A stretch of 64,000 nt of DNA. It comes from Oleiphilus sp. (lineage in GTDB: Bacteria; Pseudomonadota; Gammaproteobacteria; Pseudomonadales; Oleiphilaceae). A model generated the notes under the pieces. That model saw nothing but the letters and a program-made list of their open reading frames with translations, was not told the origin of the DNA and made no database searches. Both the position numbers and the translations under genes were made by a program. The stretch's first letter is position 1. Each line of letters begins with the position of its first letter. Shown in pieces: positions 8,857 through 18,445 of the stretch. The stretch is from NCBI GenBank assembly GCA_006212045.1, contig PZPK01000013.1, forward strand, positions 62,001 to 126,000, written 5' to 3'.

Positions 8857-9960
8857 ATGAACCCGATGCAAAGGTTTAAAAACATAATCAAGAGGCCGCT
8901 TGGCTCCTTTGCTGTTGCCGCGGGTCTGGCCGCCATTGCTGCCACGGTCAACGCTGATCCGCTTAAAGTAGGGTTTATCTATGTGGGGCCTACCGGTGAT
9001 GCGGGGTGGACATATTCCCATGATCTGGGCCGGCAGTATGTAGAGGCGCAGCTAGGCGACAAAGTGGAAACGAGCTATGTCGAGAGTGTGTCTGAAGGGG
9101 CCGATGCCGAGCGCGTGATTCACCAGATGGCGTCAAAGGGACATGAACTGATATTTACGACGTCCTTCGGTTATATGAATCCCACTTTAAAGGTGGCCAA
9201 ACGTTTCCCGAAAGTGGTCTTCGAGCATGCGTCCGGCTATAAGCGGGCGAAAAATATGGGCACCTATTTCACACGTGCCTACCAAGGGCGTTACCTGACA
9301 GGACTGGTTGCCGGCAAGATGACAAAGACCAACGTGCTTGGCTATGTAGCTTCCTTCCCGATTCCTGAAGTAATTCGGGGAATCAATGCGTTTACCAAAG
9401 GCGCTCGTGAAGCGAACCCGGATGTCACGGTAAAGGTTGTATGGGCCAGCACTTGGTATGATCCGGCCAAGGAGAGGGAGGCGGCAGAAACCCTGATCCT
9501 TCAGAATGCGGACGTACTGACGCAGCATACGGATTCTGCGGCGATCATTCAGTCAGCTCAGGCCAAGGGTGTTTACGCGATCGGCTATCATTCGGACATG
9601 TCACTTTATGGTAAAGACGCACACCTGACCGCTACCGTGCATAATTGGGGGCCTCTGTATCTTGAGAAGGCTCAGCAAGTCATCGATGGAAGTTGGAAGG
9701 CGGTCGATCTGTGGCCTGGGATTGCAGAAGGGACGACGGATATTGCGCCTTTGAATGCGGCTGTGCCCGAAGAAGTGAAGCAGCTGGTAGCAGAGAAGAA
9801 AGCGGCGATTAAAGCCGGAACCCTGCGTGTATTTGATGGTCCGGTGGTGAATCAGAAAGGAGAGATGGTCGTGCCTGCCGGTGAAAGTCTGGAAGACGCC
9901 GCTTTGCTGGGGATGAATTATTATCTGCAGGGTGTTCAAGGCAAGTTGCCTCAGTCCTGA
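8857..9960 (+). CDS. BMP family periplasmic nucleoside/purine-binding protein
   Basis: Substrate-binding protein of the importer. The 367-residue precursor has a signal peptide with hydrophobic core around residues 17-30 and likely cleavage after VNA (31-33). There is no lipobox, so it should be soluble in the periplasm. The mature part begins DPLKVGFIYVGPTGDAGWTY, the diagnostic start of PF02608 (BMP) proteins, followed by TTSFGYMNP and FEHASGYK. Length is typical. guaD and the phosphoribosyltransferase nearby favour a purine base or nucleoside ligand. Confidence 0.93.
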   Translation: MNPMQRFKNIIKRPLGSFAVAAGLAAIAATVNADPLKVGFIYVGPTGDAGWTYSHDLGRQYVEAQLGDKVETSYVESVSEGADAERVIHQMASKGHELIFTTSFGYMNPTLKVAKRFPKVVFEHASGYKRAKNMGTYFTRAYQGRYLTGLVAGKMTKTNVLGYVASFPIPEVIRGINAFTKGAREANPDVTVKVVWASTWYDPAKEREAAETLILQNADVLTQHTDSAAIIQSAQAKGVYAIGYHSDMSLYGKDAHLTATVHNWGPLYLEKAQQVIDGSWKAVDLWPGIAEGTTDIAPLNAAVPEEVKQLVAEKKAAIKAGTLRVFDGPVVNQKGEMVVPAGESLEDAALLGMNYYLQGVQGKLPQS

Positions 9961-10006
9961 TATCTTGGAACGGCCTCTAATTTCCGGGGCGGCAGCTCAT
10001 TGCAAG

Positions 10007-10057
10007 AAAACAGAAAAGGGAAAATCCGCTGTTGCGTGGTTTTCCCTTTTCTGTTTT
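10007..10057 (+). terminator. strong intrinsic terminator of the transporter operon
   Basis: Two perfectly complementary 18-base arms, 10007-10024 and 10040-10057, enclose a 15-base loop. The arms have A-rich and T-rich outer ends around a GGG/CCC core, so the right arm ends in a T run on the plus strand and the mirror holds for the minus strand. It can stop transcription in both directions. It lies 46 bases after the binding-protein stop. Confidence 0.9.
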
Positions 10058-10301
10058 TGGGGACGTTTATGAAGCGATTAGGATGGTTTTTCGTTCAACG
10101 CAGGAATTATTTCAAATTTTTTGCGCATGTTAGACGGTGATCACGGCAAAACATTGCCGCACTCCCTAAACTCCGCCCGTCCGTGTGACAGGCGTTTGTA
10201 TCCGAATCCCCCGTGTGATTACGAAAATTTGAAAAGGAAATCGAATCGACAAATGCCATTGAGAGCACACAGTAGCCACAAAATGCAGCAAGATCCATCC
10301 T
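10058..10301. other. intergenic region upstream of the TetR gene
   Basis: About 240 bases with no supported gene. It should hold the promoter of the TetR-family gene. No clear operator palindrome was recognised. Confidence 0.4.
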
Positions 10302-10934
10302 ATGAAAGTCAAAACCGGCAGGATACGAGAGCAGAATAGCCTCAAGATCCTGGCAGCCGCAGAGGCTGAATTCGTCAAGCACGGTTTTAAGGGCACGAGC
10401 ATGCAAAACATTGCAGATGCTGCGGAGTTGCCAAAAGCCAACGTTCTGTATTATTTCAGCAGTAAAAAAAATCTTTATGTCGCGGTTCTGTCTGCGATTG
10501 CCGAGCGCTGGGACAGCAACCTGGATGACATGCACGAAAGTCAGGATCCGGGCGAAGTCCTCAATAACTATATTCGGAACAAAGTGGATCTGGCGATTCA
10601 ATATCCGAATGCGTCAAAGATCTATGCGACCGAGATCATTCAGGGTGCTCCTAATCTGAAAGAGCATATGCGAACCGGTTTGCGTACCTGGCTGCGCGAA
10701 AAAACACGCGTTATTGAAGCTTGGATCGCACAGGGCAAGATGGATCGTGTCGACCCCAATCAGTTGATCTTTCTAATCTGGTCCAGCACCCAGCATTATG
10801 CGGACTTCGAAGCGCAGATACTGACGGTGAGCAATAAACAGGAGTACGACAGCGACGATGTGGAGCAGATCAAGCGCTTTTTGTGTCAGGTGATTCTAAA
10901 GGGTGTCGGGTTAACGCCTCCCGGAAACGCTTAA
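10302..10934 (+). CDS. TetR/AcrR family regulator, RutR-like
   Basis: A 210-residue DNA-binding repressor. The N-terminal helix-turn-helix spans about residues 12-58 (KILAAAEAEFVKHGFKGTS, then MQNIADAAELPKANVLYYF, then SKKNLYVAVL), very close to RutR-type regulators that sense uracil/thymine. The C-terminal half (NYIRNKVDLAIQYPNASKIY and FLIWSSTQHYADFEAQI) also has the RutR ligand-domain character. Position next to guaD, a purine-type ABC importer and a phosphoribosyltransferase suggests control of nucleobase uptake and salvage. Whether the ligand is a pyrimidine or a purine is not known. Confidence 0.85.
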   Translation: MKVKTGRIREQNSLKILAAAEAEFVKHGFKGTSMQNIADAAELPKANVLYYFSSKKNLYVAVLSAIAERWDSNLDDMHESQDPGEVLNNYIRNKVDLAIQYPNASKIYATEIIQGAPNLKEHMRTGLRTWLREKTRVIEAWIAQGKMDRVDPNQLIFLIWSSTQHYADFEAQILTVSNKQEYDSDDVEQIKRFLCQVILKGVGLTPPGNA

Positions 10935-10970
10935 CCGTGATATCAGAGGATCTGACACCCCGTTAACGGG

Positions 10971-11540
10971 TTATCGATCCTTCAATTGCTCTATGCGGTC
11001 TGCAATGTCTGACAGTTCCGGACGGTTGGTGCGAATCTCGTCCGGGCTTAATCCGTCGATTTCATGCGGAAACACCAACCATTCATTACTCTTGTAAAGA
11101 TAGTAGTCCGGAGTGCGGTCTGTTTTGTTGTTCTCAGGCTTAAAGTAGGGCGTAGCGACTCGGATCTCAGGTGTGTTCTTTTTACAGGCCCGCTTCAGTT
11201 CGATGATGATCTGTTCAATACTCAAACCGCTATCATGGACATCGTCGACAATCAGCAGGCTGTGCTCGCTTTCAAGACGCTTGATCAGGTAATTCAATCC
11301 ATGCACCTGCACGCGTTTACTGCGTTCGCCGATTCCGGTGTAGCTGGAGGTGCGAATCGCAATATGATCCGACGGCACACCCAAAACATGCAATAACTCC
11401 TGTACCGCAATACCGACCGGTGCGCCCCCGCGCCATACGCCCACGATATAATCCGGCCGAAAGCCACTTTCGTACACCTGTAAACCGAGTTTGAACGAGT
11501 CTTCCAGGAGCTGTTGAGCGCTGATGTACTTTTTTTGCAT
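10971..11540 (-). CDS. hypoxanthine/xanthine phosphoribosyltransferase-like protein
   Basis: Probably transfers a phosphoribosyl group from PRPP to a purine base. The 189-residue protein has the PRPP-binding motif LLIVDDVHDSGLS at residues 94-106, an IVGVWRGGAPVG loop at 32-43 and a YFKPE segment typical of HPRT-like enzymes. It ends convergent to the TetR gene. The context (guanine deaminase, purine-type importer) fits xanthine or hypoxanthine salvage. The exact base specificity cannot be read from sequence. Confidence 0.88.
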   Translation of the reverse strand: MQKKYISAQQLLEDSFKLGLQVYESGFRPDYIVGVWRGGAPVGIAVQELLHVLGVPSDHIAIRTSSYTGIGERSKRVQVHGLNYLIKRLESEHSLLIVDDVHDSGLSIEQIIIELKRACKKNTPEIRVATPYFKPENNKTDRTPDYYLYKSNEWLVFPHEIDGLSPDEIRTNRPELSDIADRIEQLKDR

Positions 11541-11703
11541 AGCGAACCTTGTCTGGCATGCGGGAAGCCGGATTGTTCCCGTAAAAAGAGCGCTATTCTA
11601 CCGAAATGGTTGATGATGTCGATCCGGTGTGAGATCTGCTGTGTTCGGGAATTTTAGATTCAGTTGCTCGAATGTCACGTAGGCGATACTTGAAAAGCAT
11701 AAG

Positions 11704-11720
11704 CCCGGGACTAGCCCGGG
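11704..11720 (-). terminator. putative terminator after the DUF4397 lipoprotein gene
   Basis: CCCGGG at 11704-11709 and CCCGGG at 11715-11720 form a 6-bp GC stem with a 5-base loop. On the minus strand it is followed by a T-rich stretch (CTTATGCTTTT). It lies about 30 bases past the stop. Confidence 0.5.
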
Positions 11721-11747
11721 GCAGGGTACTTGCAGAACGAATGCCCC

Positions 11748-13262
11748 TTAGTTGGTCAGCACGACCAAGCCGGCTGTTGTAATCACTGCACCGGCACTTT
11801 CATCCGGACCTCTGGCAACAACAGACAGCACGTCTCCCGCCGTAATGGTCACCGATAGTGCCTCAGTGACCAGAGTGCTGGTGCCTGCGGCCATCACGAA
11901 AATGTCATAATCTGTGCCCAACGCATCAGCGGCGACATCCACGTATCCGCTGTCGCCCTTGAAGGCGAAGTCTGTCAGCAGAGCCGTCGCACCAGCGACC
12001 ACATTGGTGCTATTAAAGTCGCCGGCTGCTGTGACATAAACATCCACGTCTTCAACCGCCGCTGCCGCATGGATCACTTTAACCCGCGCATGCGTGGCGT
12101 AGGCACGATTTTCATCTGCACTGGCGATCAGCTCAAATGCCGGTTGGTCATCGGTCGGCACGACATAACCCACAGCGATGACCGTATTTTCTGCGCCTGC
12201 CAACAGGGCCAGCTCGCCGCTGGTGTAAACGGCATCGGCATTAGTGTCGGTGTCTGGTGAAACACTGAAGATATAGTCACCCGCTGCCACCGGGGCATAC
12301 TCATCCGTATCAACGACGATATCACCGTAGGAGAATTCATCGATCAGCTGCACTGTGCCATTGGCGTAGACTTCTACCGCCCCGCCAGCTGCGTCTGCCG
12401 CGTCGGGTGACAGGTGAACCACTTTTGCGCCGGTCTCCGTGTCAGTATCCAGCAGAGTGGTGTCCAATGAGTTGTTGTTGGCAACAGCTCTGGAGCTTGC
12501 CTCAGTGATCACGACCAGTTTCACAGGTGAGGAATCGAGTTCCAGCTGGTTGGTCGTGTTCATGGCCGCAATCAGCAATTTCTCACCGGCGTATGCGCTC
12601 AAATCCAGTTCGCCCGAGTCATAAAGTACATTAGCGCTATTACCATCCTCAGTGATCCGCACCTGATAGCTCGCAGTAGCGTCCACCGGAGCCGGAAGCT
12701 CTGCACTGTCAAGATAATCTGCATCGATAGGGGAACTTAGAGCGCCCCCGAACGCTGTGATGTAAATATCCACATCAGCGGCGACCGGAGCCGCATGCAC
12801 TACCTTGATTGTGATTTCGTCAGCTTCCGGTTCGTTTACCGGATCCGACACGATGAGTGCGTCCAGTTGTTTGGACGGATCAGCATCGTCGCCGGTGTCT
12901 ACCGTGCCCACCGCAAAGATCGTGGTCATGGCATCTTCTGCCAGGGCGGTACCATTAACCTCAATCACAGAAGGGTCGTCGCCGGGCACAATCGCTGACA
13001 CAGCAATGTCGTATGTGCCGTCATCAATGCCTTTGAATCCTGAACTGTTGGCGTAGTCCAGCATGGAAATCCGTGCGTTACCGTTAAAAAGAATGTTGAC
13101 GGGAGGCGCATCCGGGACGGCATGTACCGCTCTCACGTAAGTTTTTTCTTCAAGGACCAAGGGATCATCACTATCGCTGCACCCGGTCATTAAAAGCGTT
13201 AAAGAGGCTAGAAGCGCCGCAGAGGACTTTTTCCCTGGTCTGGAAATTGTTCGATTAAACAT
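11748..13262 (-). CDS. DUF4397 repeat lipoprotein
   Basis: A 504-residue lipoprotein of unknown function. The signal peptide has a lipobox LMTGC with Cys28, followed by SDSDD, so the outer membrane is the likely location. The mature part carries about four related beta-rich units, recognised by recurring phrases TYVRAVHAVPDAPPVNIL, IKVVHAAPVAADVDIYI, AKVVHLSPDAA and VKVIHAAAAVEDVDVYV. These are the DUF4397 signature. The protein is strongly acidic and low in Lys. It is divergent from the GGDEF-EAL gene across a 416-base gap. Confidence 0.88.
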   Translation of the reverse strand: MFNRTISRPGKKSSAALLASLTLLMTGCSDSDDPLVLEEKTYVRAVHAVPDAPPVNILFNGNARISMLDYANSSGFKGIDDGTYDIAVSAIVPGDDPSVIEVNGTALAEDAMTTIFAVGTVDTGDDADPSKQLDALIVSDPVNEPEADEITIKVVHAAPVAADVDIYITAFGGALSSPIDADYLDSAELPAPVDATASYQVRITEDGNSANVLYDSGELDLSAYAGEKLLIAAMNTTNQLELDSSPVKLVVITEASSRAVANNNSLDTTLLDTDTETGAKVVHLSPDAADAAGGAVEVYANGTVQLIDEFSYGDIVVDTDEYAPVAAGDYIFSVSPDTDTNADAVYTSGELALLAGAENTVIAVGYVVPTDDQPAFELIASADENRAYATHARVKVIHAAAAVEDVDVYVTAAGDFNSTNVVAGATALLTDFAFKGDSGYVDVAADALGTDYDIFVMAAGTSTLVTEALSVTITAGDVLSVVARGPDESAGAVITTAGLVVLTN

Positions 13263-13678
13263 TTGCAGTTACCTTTCTTAAGATCAAGCACGCCTTAGCG
13301 AGCCTGTAAATAAAAACGTTAGTTTCTGCTGCATGGTCGAGGATGGATTTCAGTTTTCTTTTCCTGAGCCGGCAGAAGTTCGTGAGCGCTCAGGGTCAGA
13401 TACGCGCGCTCTTTCTGTCCGGATCACTCGCAAGAATGCTTTTGCGGAATCAGCCGCGGGAATTGCAAAAACGATCGTTCTGTTCTGTATCTCACCAGTT
13501 TGCTGCTCTAAAGGCTGACAGGGCGTGAATCCATTCATGTAGATCTTAGTGGAATGCTTTGAAAGCTTTGGTTTCCCATCGGGAATTCTGACTGAGACAA
13601 TTGTTTTCATCTGTGGACACGGGGGATTAGTTTCTGGGCTATGCTTGATTAAGACCCCCCAACTTTTACCTATTCGGA
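13263..13678. other. divergent intergenic region
   Basis: 416 bases between the DUF4397 gene (minus) and the GGDEF-EAL gene (plus). Short open frames on both strands show no protein-like features. It should hold both promoters; no distinctive site was recognised. Confidence 0.4.
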
Positions 13679-15604
13679 ATGAGCGCTATAGATTCATCAG
13701 AAAGCACGCCAGATCACAGGGGCGATGCCTCTCCATTCGCGGCAAAGAAGCATTACGACTTGATTCGCACTCGACGCGTCGCGCAGATCACCGTCAGCGT
13801 GATCATTGGCTTGCTCTGCGTTGCGGGCATACAGTTCTATCATCAGGCCTACCATGAAGTGGTCATTCTGGCCGTGGTTGCCATGTTGTGTGGCGTACTG
13901 CTGCTTCGGCTCAGGCGGGGCCGGGTAGAACAGGCTGCAACGGCTATTATCGTGATTCTGATGACCATGGCAGGGCTGATGGCGATGCTCGGTGGCGGCT
14001 TGCGCGACGCTGTTCTATATGTGTTTCCCGGTGTGATCATTGTCTCGGGCATGTTGCTTAGTCTGAAGCGCACCCTCATGGTGGTCATTACCATCGTGAG
14101 TTATCTGATGCTGACAGGGCTTGGCCTGGAGTTGGGGTGGTGGCAGCATGAGACGGAAGCGACCGGTATCTCTACGGCTCTGATCATTTCGATTGCCTTG
14201 CTGGTCAATGGCTTCAGTATTTACGTCTTGCATATGGATCTTGTGCGTCTTTTATCCAAATTGCAGGCAGAAAACCGACGATACAGGGAAACCCGGAAGC
14301 GGGTTCAGCATATTGCTCTGCATGACGCCCTGACCGGTTTGCCTAACCGCAGACTGGCCCGTGAGCGTTTTAACGCGCTGTTCGAATTATCCAAAAGAAA
14401 AAATGCGAAACTTGCCTTGCTGTTCATCGATCTGGATGAGTTCAAGATCGTCAATGACAGCAGTGGTCACGAGGCCGGCGACAGGTTGCTGCAGGTGGTT
14501 GGAAAGAGGTTGCAATCCTGCTTGCGCGATTCGGATACAGTATGCCGACTCGGAGGTGACGAGTTTCTGGTCATCGTCAATGACGTCGTGGATGAAAAGG
14601 CACTGGGTCGACTGGCAAGCAAGTTGATTGCCGCCATTTCAGAGCCGCTGAAAATCTTCGATATGGAACATAGTTGCTCTGCTTCGATTGGCATTACGAT
14701 TGCTCCTGAAGATGGTGATGACTTTGATGCCTTGCTGAAAAATGCGGACATGGCGATGTACCTGGCCAAGGACGAAGGGCGCAATAATTATCAGTATTTT
14801 GATGAGCGTCTGCAGCAGGATGCCAACCGCAAAGTGGAACTGGTCAGCCACATGCGGCATGCCATTCCGGACAACGAATTTTCCCTCTTGTATCAGCCCA
14901 AGGTCCGTCTGTCGGATAATTGCGTGATTGGTGCTGAAGCTCTGATTCGCTGGAACAGCGAAACCTACGGGAGTGTCTCGCCCAATGAGCTGATTCCTCT
15001 GGCTGAGTCTTCCGGATTTATTCATGATCTTGGTTACTGGGTAATTGAAGAGGCCTGCAAAGACCTCAGGTTTCTGAAAAACCTGGGTTTTGAACAGTTC
15101 CACTTGAGCATCAATGTATCGATCGCGCAGTTGCAAAATCAGAATCTGCGCACGCAGGTGGCCGAGATTCTGGATCGTTATGGACTGGAACCCGGCGCCA
15201 TCGACCTGGAGTTAACCGAAACCCTGCTTGCAAATGACCATAGCCAGTTGAGCTCAAATCTAGACCACCTGCGCGAATTGGGTATGTCCCTGTCCATTGA
15301 TGATTTCGGGACCGGTTACAGTAATTTGGGGTATTTGAAACGCTTTGATGTGGAAACCCTCAAAATAGATCGTTCCTTTGTGTCCGACTTGCCTGAAAAT
15401 ACCAATAACCAGGCGATCGTGCGGGCGATACTGCAGATTTGTGAAGAGTTGGGCATGCGATCCGTAGCCGAGGGCGTGGAGGACGAAGCGACGCTGGCAT
15501 ACCTGCGCAATATCGGGTGTGACGCAGCGCAAGGTTATTTCTGGTCCAGGCCCCTGCCACTGGATCAAATGATCGAATACCTTCAAAATGCATCGAAGCC
15601 CTGA
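13679..15604 (+). CDS. membrane GGDEF-EAL protein (c-di-GMP turnover)
   Basis: A 641-residue inner-membrane protein. Residues about 35-190 hold five or six hydrophobic helices with short loops and no recognised sensor domain. A GGDEF domain follows with intact RLGGDEF (about 288-294) and the upstream DALTGLPNR motif. The EAL domain has GAEALIRW (about 418), NVSIAQLQN, ELTETLL and DDFGTGYSN, all catalytic-type residues. Both diguanylate cyclase and phosphodiesterase activity are therefore possible. It is followed closely by the DUF1800/DUF1501 pair on the same strand. Confidence 0.94.
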   Translation: MSAIDSSESTPDHRGDASPFAAKKHYDLIRTRRVAQITVSVIIGLLCVAGIQFYHQAYHEVVILAVVAMLCGVLLLRLRRGRVEQAATAIIVILMTMAGLMAMLGGGLRDAVLYVFPGVIIVSGMLLSLKRTLMVVITIVSYLMLTGLGLELGWWQHETEATGISTALIISIALLVNGFSIYVLHMDLVRLLSKLQAENRRYRETRKRVQHIALHDALTGLPNRRLARERFNALFELSKRKNAKLALLFIDLDEFKIVNDSSGHEAGDRLLQVVGKRLQSCLRDSDTVCRLGGDEFLVIVNDVVDEKALGRLASKLIAAISEPLKIFDMEHSCSASIGITIAPEDGDDFDALLKNADMAMYLAKDEGRNNYQYFDERLQQDANRKVELVSHMRHAIPDNEFSLLYQPKVRLSDNCVIGAEALIRWNSETYGSVSPNELIPLAESSGFIHDLGYWVIEEACKDLRFLKNLGFEQFHLSINVSIAQLQNQNLRTQVAEILDRYGLEPGAIDLELTETLLANDHSQLSSNLDHLRELGMSLSIDDFGTGYSNLGYLKRFDVETLKIDRSFVSDLPENTNNQAIVRAILQICEELGMRSVAEGVEDEATLAYLRNIGCDAAQGYFWSRPLPLDQMIEYLQNASKP

Positions 15605-15652
15605 ACGGACATTCTAAGCCATGCAGGGACAAGCTGTTAAGAGACCTGCACT

Positions 15653-17245
15653 ATGCCCGGTATCCATTCCAAAACATCCCTGCTGAAACTGATAGAAAAG
15701 AAGCTCAGCCGAAGGGATCTAATCAAAGTTGGCGGGCAGGGTCTCTCGGTATTGGCTCTGGCGGGAGGGGTTAGTGCTTGCGGTGGTTCCGGCAGCGCGC
15801 CATCTGCGGGCAAAAGTCGCTCCGCAACAATCCCTCGGCCGTCGGCGGAATACTCAGTTCTGATGCGTACCAGCTTTGGCCCTAATCAGGCGGCAATGTC
15901 CGAAATACTGGATCGCGGAATAGATCCTTATCTGTTGACGCAGCTGGCTTACGAAAGCATTGACGTCAGTGAATTGGAAGCCAGCATCGCCGCAGCGTTT
16001 CCTCTCTCGACTCAAAATGCCGACACCTTGATCGATGGTTTTCCCGATAATATCCAGAGCGTCGCGATTCAGATGGCTTCTGCGACGCAGTATCGACAGA
16101 TGTTCAGTCCACGTCAGCTTTACGAAGTGATGGTCGAGTTCTGGAGCGACCATTTCAATATTCATCTGGTCAATGGTCTGGGGCCAACCCTGAAGCCCGA
16201 TGATGACAGAAATGTGATCAGGGCCCATGCGCTGGGTAATTTCGGCGACCTGCTTCGAGCTTCTGCCAAAAGTCCGGCGATGTTGTTTTACCTCGACAAC
16301 TACAACAATCTGGTAACTGCACCGAATGAGAACTATGCCCGAGAACTGATGGAGCTGCACACCCTGGGCGTTGATGGCGGCTACACCGAGAATGATATCA
16401 AGGAAGTCGCGCGCTGCTTTACCGGCTGGACACTTAACTTTCCGTGGCAGGAGCCTTATGGCCAGTTCAATTACCAGTCGGCCTGGCATGACGATGGTGA
16501 GAAAGAGGTGTTGGGAGAAACGATTGCGGCTGGAGGTGGTATTTCCGATGGAGAACAGGTACTCGATATTCTTCTGGCGCATCCTTCCACGGCCACATTT
16601 ATAGCCACCAAGCTTTGCCAGCGTTTTATTTCAGACAGTCCCCCAGCGTCTATCGTTGCCGAGGTGGCAGCTGCCTTTAGTGCAAGCAATGGTGATATCA
16701 AAACAAGCTTGCGGGTGATATTTGCCAGCCAGGTATTTTTGGACAGCCAGGATACCCGCTTGACCAGACCCAGTGAATTTCTTGCGCGCATTGCACGGGG
16801 CCTGGGTAGCGGCAGCTTGCCAAGCGACAATGGCCAGTTGTTTTATTTCGCGCAGGCGATTCTGGGACAGTTGCCGTTTTTCTGGCCAACACCGGATGGA
16901 TTTCCTTCTGAATCATCCTATTGGGCGAGCACCGGGGGCATGCTGAATCGCTGGCGTATGTCGTTTTTGAGTCTGGCGCCGGTATTGCCTGAAATCGACG
17001 TGTTTGACATTGACTATGAAACGCTGACGAATGGAGCCCGAACGCTCAATGACATCATCAGCGGGCTGGAAGCCAATGTGCTGATGCGATCTCTATCGGG
17101 GAAAGACCGCCGTATCATCACCAATGGTTTGGAGGAGGGGTACGGTGGAGAGGCTGACCAGGAACTCAGTCCCGAAGAGGCACAGGGCGTCGCGGCCCTG
17201 GTTGCGGCTGTTTTGATCAGTTCCGCCTATTTCCAGTTGAGGTGA
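15653..17245 (+). CDS. DUF1800 family Tat-type lipoprotein
   Basis: A 530-residue secreted protein of unknown biochemical role. The N-terminus has a twin-arginine motif SRRDLIKVGG (Arg20-Arg21), a hydrophobic core, and a lipobox-like VSACGG with Cys43, so it is probably exported folded by Tat and lipidated. DUF1800 hallmarks are visible: MVEFWSDHFNIH, NYARELMELHTLGVDGGYTE and GWTLNFPW. In many bacteria DUF1800 and DUF1501 proteins are encoded together, as here; the DUF1501 ATG follows 3 bases after the stop. Confidence 0.93.
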   Translation: MPGIHSKTSLLKLIEKKLSRRDLIKVGGQGLSVLALAGGVSACGGSGSAPSAGKSRSATIPRPSAEYSVLMRTSFGPNQAAMSEILDRGIDPYLLTQLAYESIDVSELEASIAAAFPLSTQNADTLIDGFPDNIQSVAIQMASATQYRQMFSPRQLYEVMVEFWSDHFNIHLVNGLGPTLKPDDDRNVIRAHALGNFGDLLRASAKSPAMLFYLDNYNNLVTAPNENYARELMELHTLGVDGGYTENDIKEVARCFTGWTLNFPWQEPYGQFNYQSAWHDDGEKEVLGETIAAGGGISDGEQVLDILLAHPSTATFIATKLCQRFISDSPPASIVAEVAAAFSASNGDIKTSLRVIFASQVFLDSQDTRLTRPSEFLARIARGLGSGSLPSDNGQLFYFAQAILGQLPFFWPTPDGFPSESSYWASTGGMLNRWRMSFLSLAPVLPEIDVFDIDYETLTNGARTLNDIISGLEANVLMRSLSGKDRRIITNGLEEGYGGEADQELSPEEAQGVAALVAAVLISSAYFQLR

Positions 17246-17248
17246 GCA

Positions 17249-18445
17249 ATGACTAAACCAACCGTGCAGAAAAAGATGACTCGCAGGGCCATGCTTGGTT
17301 TTCAGGCCTTACCCGCCAACAAGGATGTATTGCTTTGTATTTTTCAGCGCGGGGCCGCGGATGGGCTGAATTCTCTGGTGCCACATGGCGACGCGAATTA
17401 TGCGACTCAGAGAGACAGCCTAGCGGTTCCCATACCTGGGCAGCCGAATGGCGCGCTGGATCTGGACGGATTTTTTGGCTTGCATCCGGCGCTTTCGCCT
17501 TTGCTTGATATTTATACGCATGATAACAACATGGCTCTGGTGCATGCCTGCGGATTTCCGCATGGCTCACGATCCCATTTCGATGCCCAGGTTCTGGTCG
17601 AGAGGGGAGTGGTCAGCAAGGCCAGCGAAGCCGGTGGAGGATGGCTCGGGCGCTACCTGGCGGCCCATCCGGCAACGTCGAATTCGGCTTTCAGGGCGGT
17701 CGCGCTGAGCGGAAATGTACCGGTATCTCTCACCGGAGTCGAGGAACCTCTGGCGGTCAGCAATCTCAGTGAATTTTCTTTTGATCAGGAAGTTATTGAT
17801 ACCGGTTATACCCGGATTCTTTCCAGTTTGTTTCGTGACGGCTTGCCCTTCAGTTCGCCTGCCCTGGCGGCTCTGGGAGCGATTGATGAGTTGCAGGACG
17901 CGCAGTTGGATAGCATTACGCCGGAAAATGATGCCGTATATCCCGATACGCCATTGGGTGGCAAATTGGCTCAGGCGGCTAAACTGATCAAATCCTCGCT
18001 GCCGGTGGAGGTGATTTGTATGGATACTGACGGCTGGGACCATCACGAGAACCTTGCCTTATATCTGGACTTGTCATTGACGGAACTGGCGGAGGCCATT
18101 CGTGCGTTTTATCAGGATATGGGAGACCGGATGGATTCCATTACGGTACTGGTACAAACAGAATTCGGTAGGCGTGTGTTTCCCAATGCGTCGGGTGGCG
18201 TTGATCATGGTACCGGTTCGCTGGCCTACCTTATCGGCGGCGGCGTGGTCGGAGGACAGGTATATGGTGAGTGGCCGGGTCTGGCAAATGAAGATCTTGA
18301 TGCAGGAGAAGACCTGGCCATTACTACGGATTTGCGAGAGGTGCTTTGGCAGCTTTTGGATACCCGTCTGGGGGCGACAGCCTTGCGCGATGTTTTTCCG
18401 GATTTTACACCGGGGTATGACAGCCTATACTTCAGTGCTCGATGA
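17249..18445 (+). CDS. DUF1501 family protein
   Basis: A 398-residue partner of the DUF1800 protein, distantly related to sulfatase/alkaline phosphatase-fold proteins. FQRGAADGLNSLVPHG is the N-terminal metal-site region; HACGFPHGSRSHFDAQ and MDTDGWDHHENL, then QTEFGRRVFPNASGGVDHG are the other conserved blocks. Most relatives have a Tat signal. Here TRRAMLGFQ runs directly into NKDVLLCIF with no hydrophobic signal core, so export may depend on the partner or be lost. The GAGGTGA ribosome site overlaps the upstream stop. Confidence 0.92.
   Translation: MTKPTVQKKMTRRAMLGFQALPANKDVLLCIFQRGAADGLNSLVPHGDANYATQRDSLAVPIPGQPNGALDLDGFFGLHPALSPLLDIYTHDNNMALVHACGFPHGSRSHFDAQVLVERGVVSKASEAGGGWLGRYLAAHPATSNSAFRAVALSGNVPVSLTGVEEPLAVSNLSEFSFDQEVIDTGYTRILSSLFRDGLPFSSPALAALGAIDELQDAQLDSITPENDAVYPDTPLGGKLAQAAKLIKSSLPVEVICMDTDGWDHHENLALYLDLSLTELAEAIRAFYQDMGDRMDSITVLVQTEFGRRVFPNASGGVDHGTGSLAYLIGGGVVGGQVYGEWPGLANEDLDAGEDLAITTDLREVLWQLLDTRLGATALRDVFPDFTPGYDSLYFSAR

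Noticed and set aside
10959-10970. CCCGTTAACGGG palindrome at the end of the TetR gene
   Set aside because: A perfect 12-base palindrome, but between convergent stops, not in a promoter; possibly a weak terminator stem without loop. Not reported as an operator.
15854-16582. 242-codon minus-strand frame
   Set aside because: Antisense to the DUF1800 gene, whose conserved motifs lie in the plus frame.
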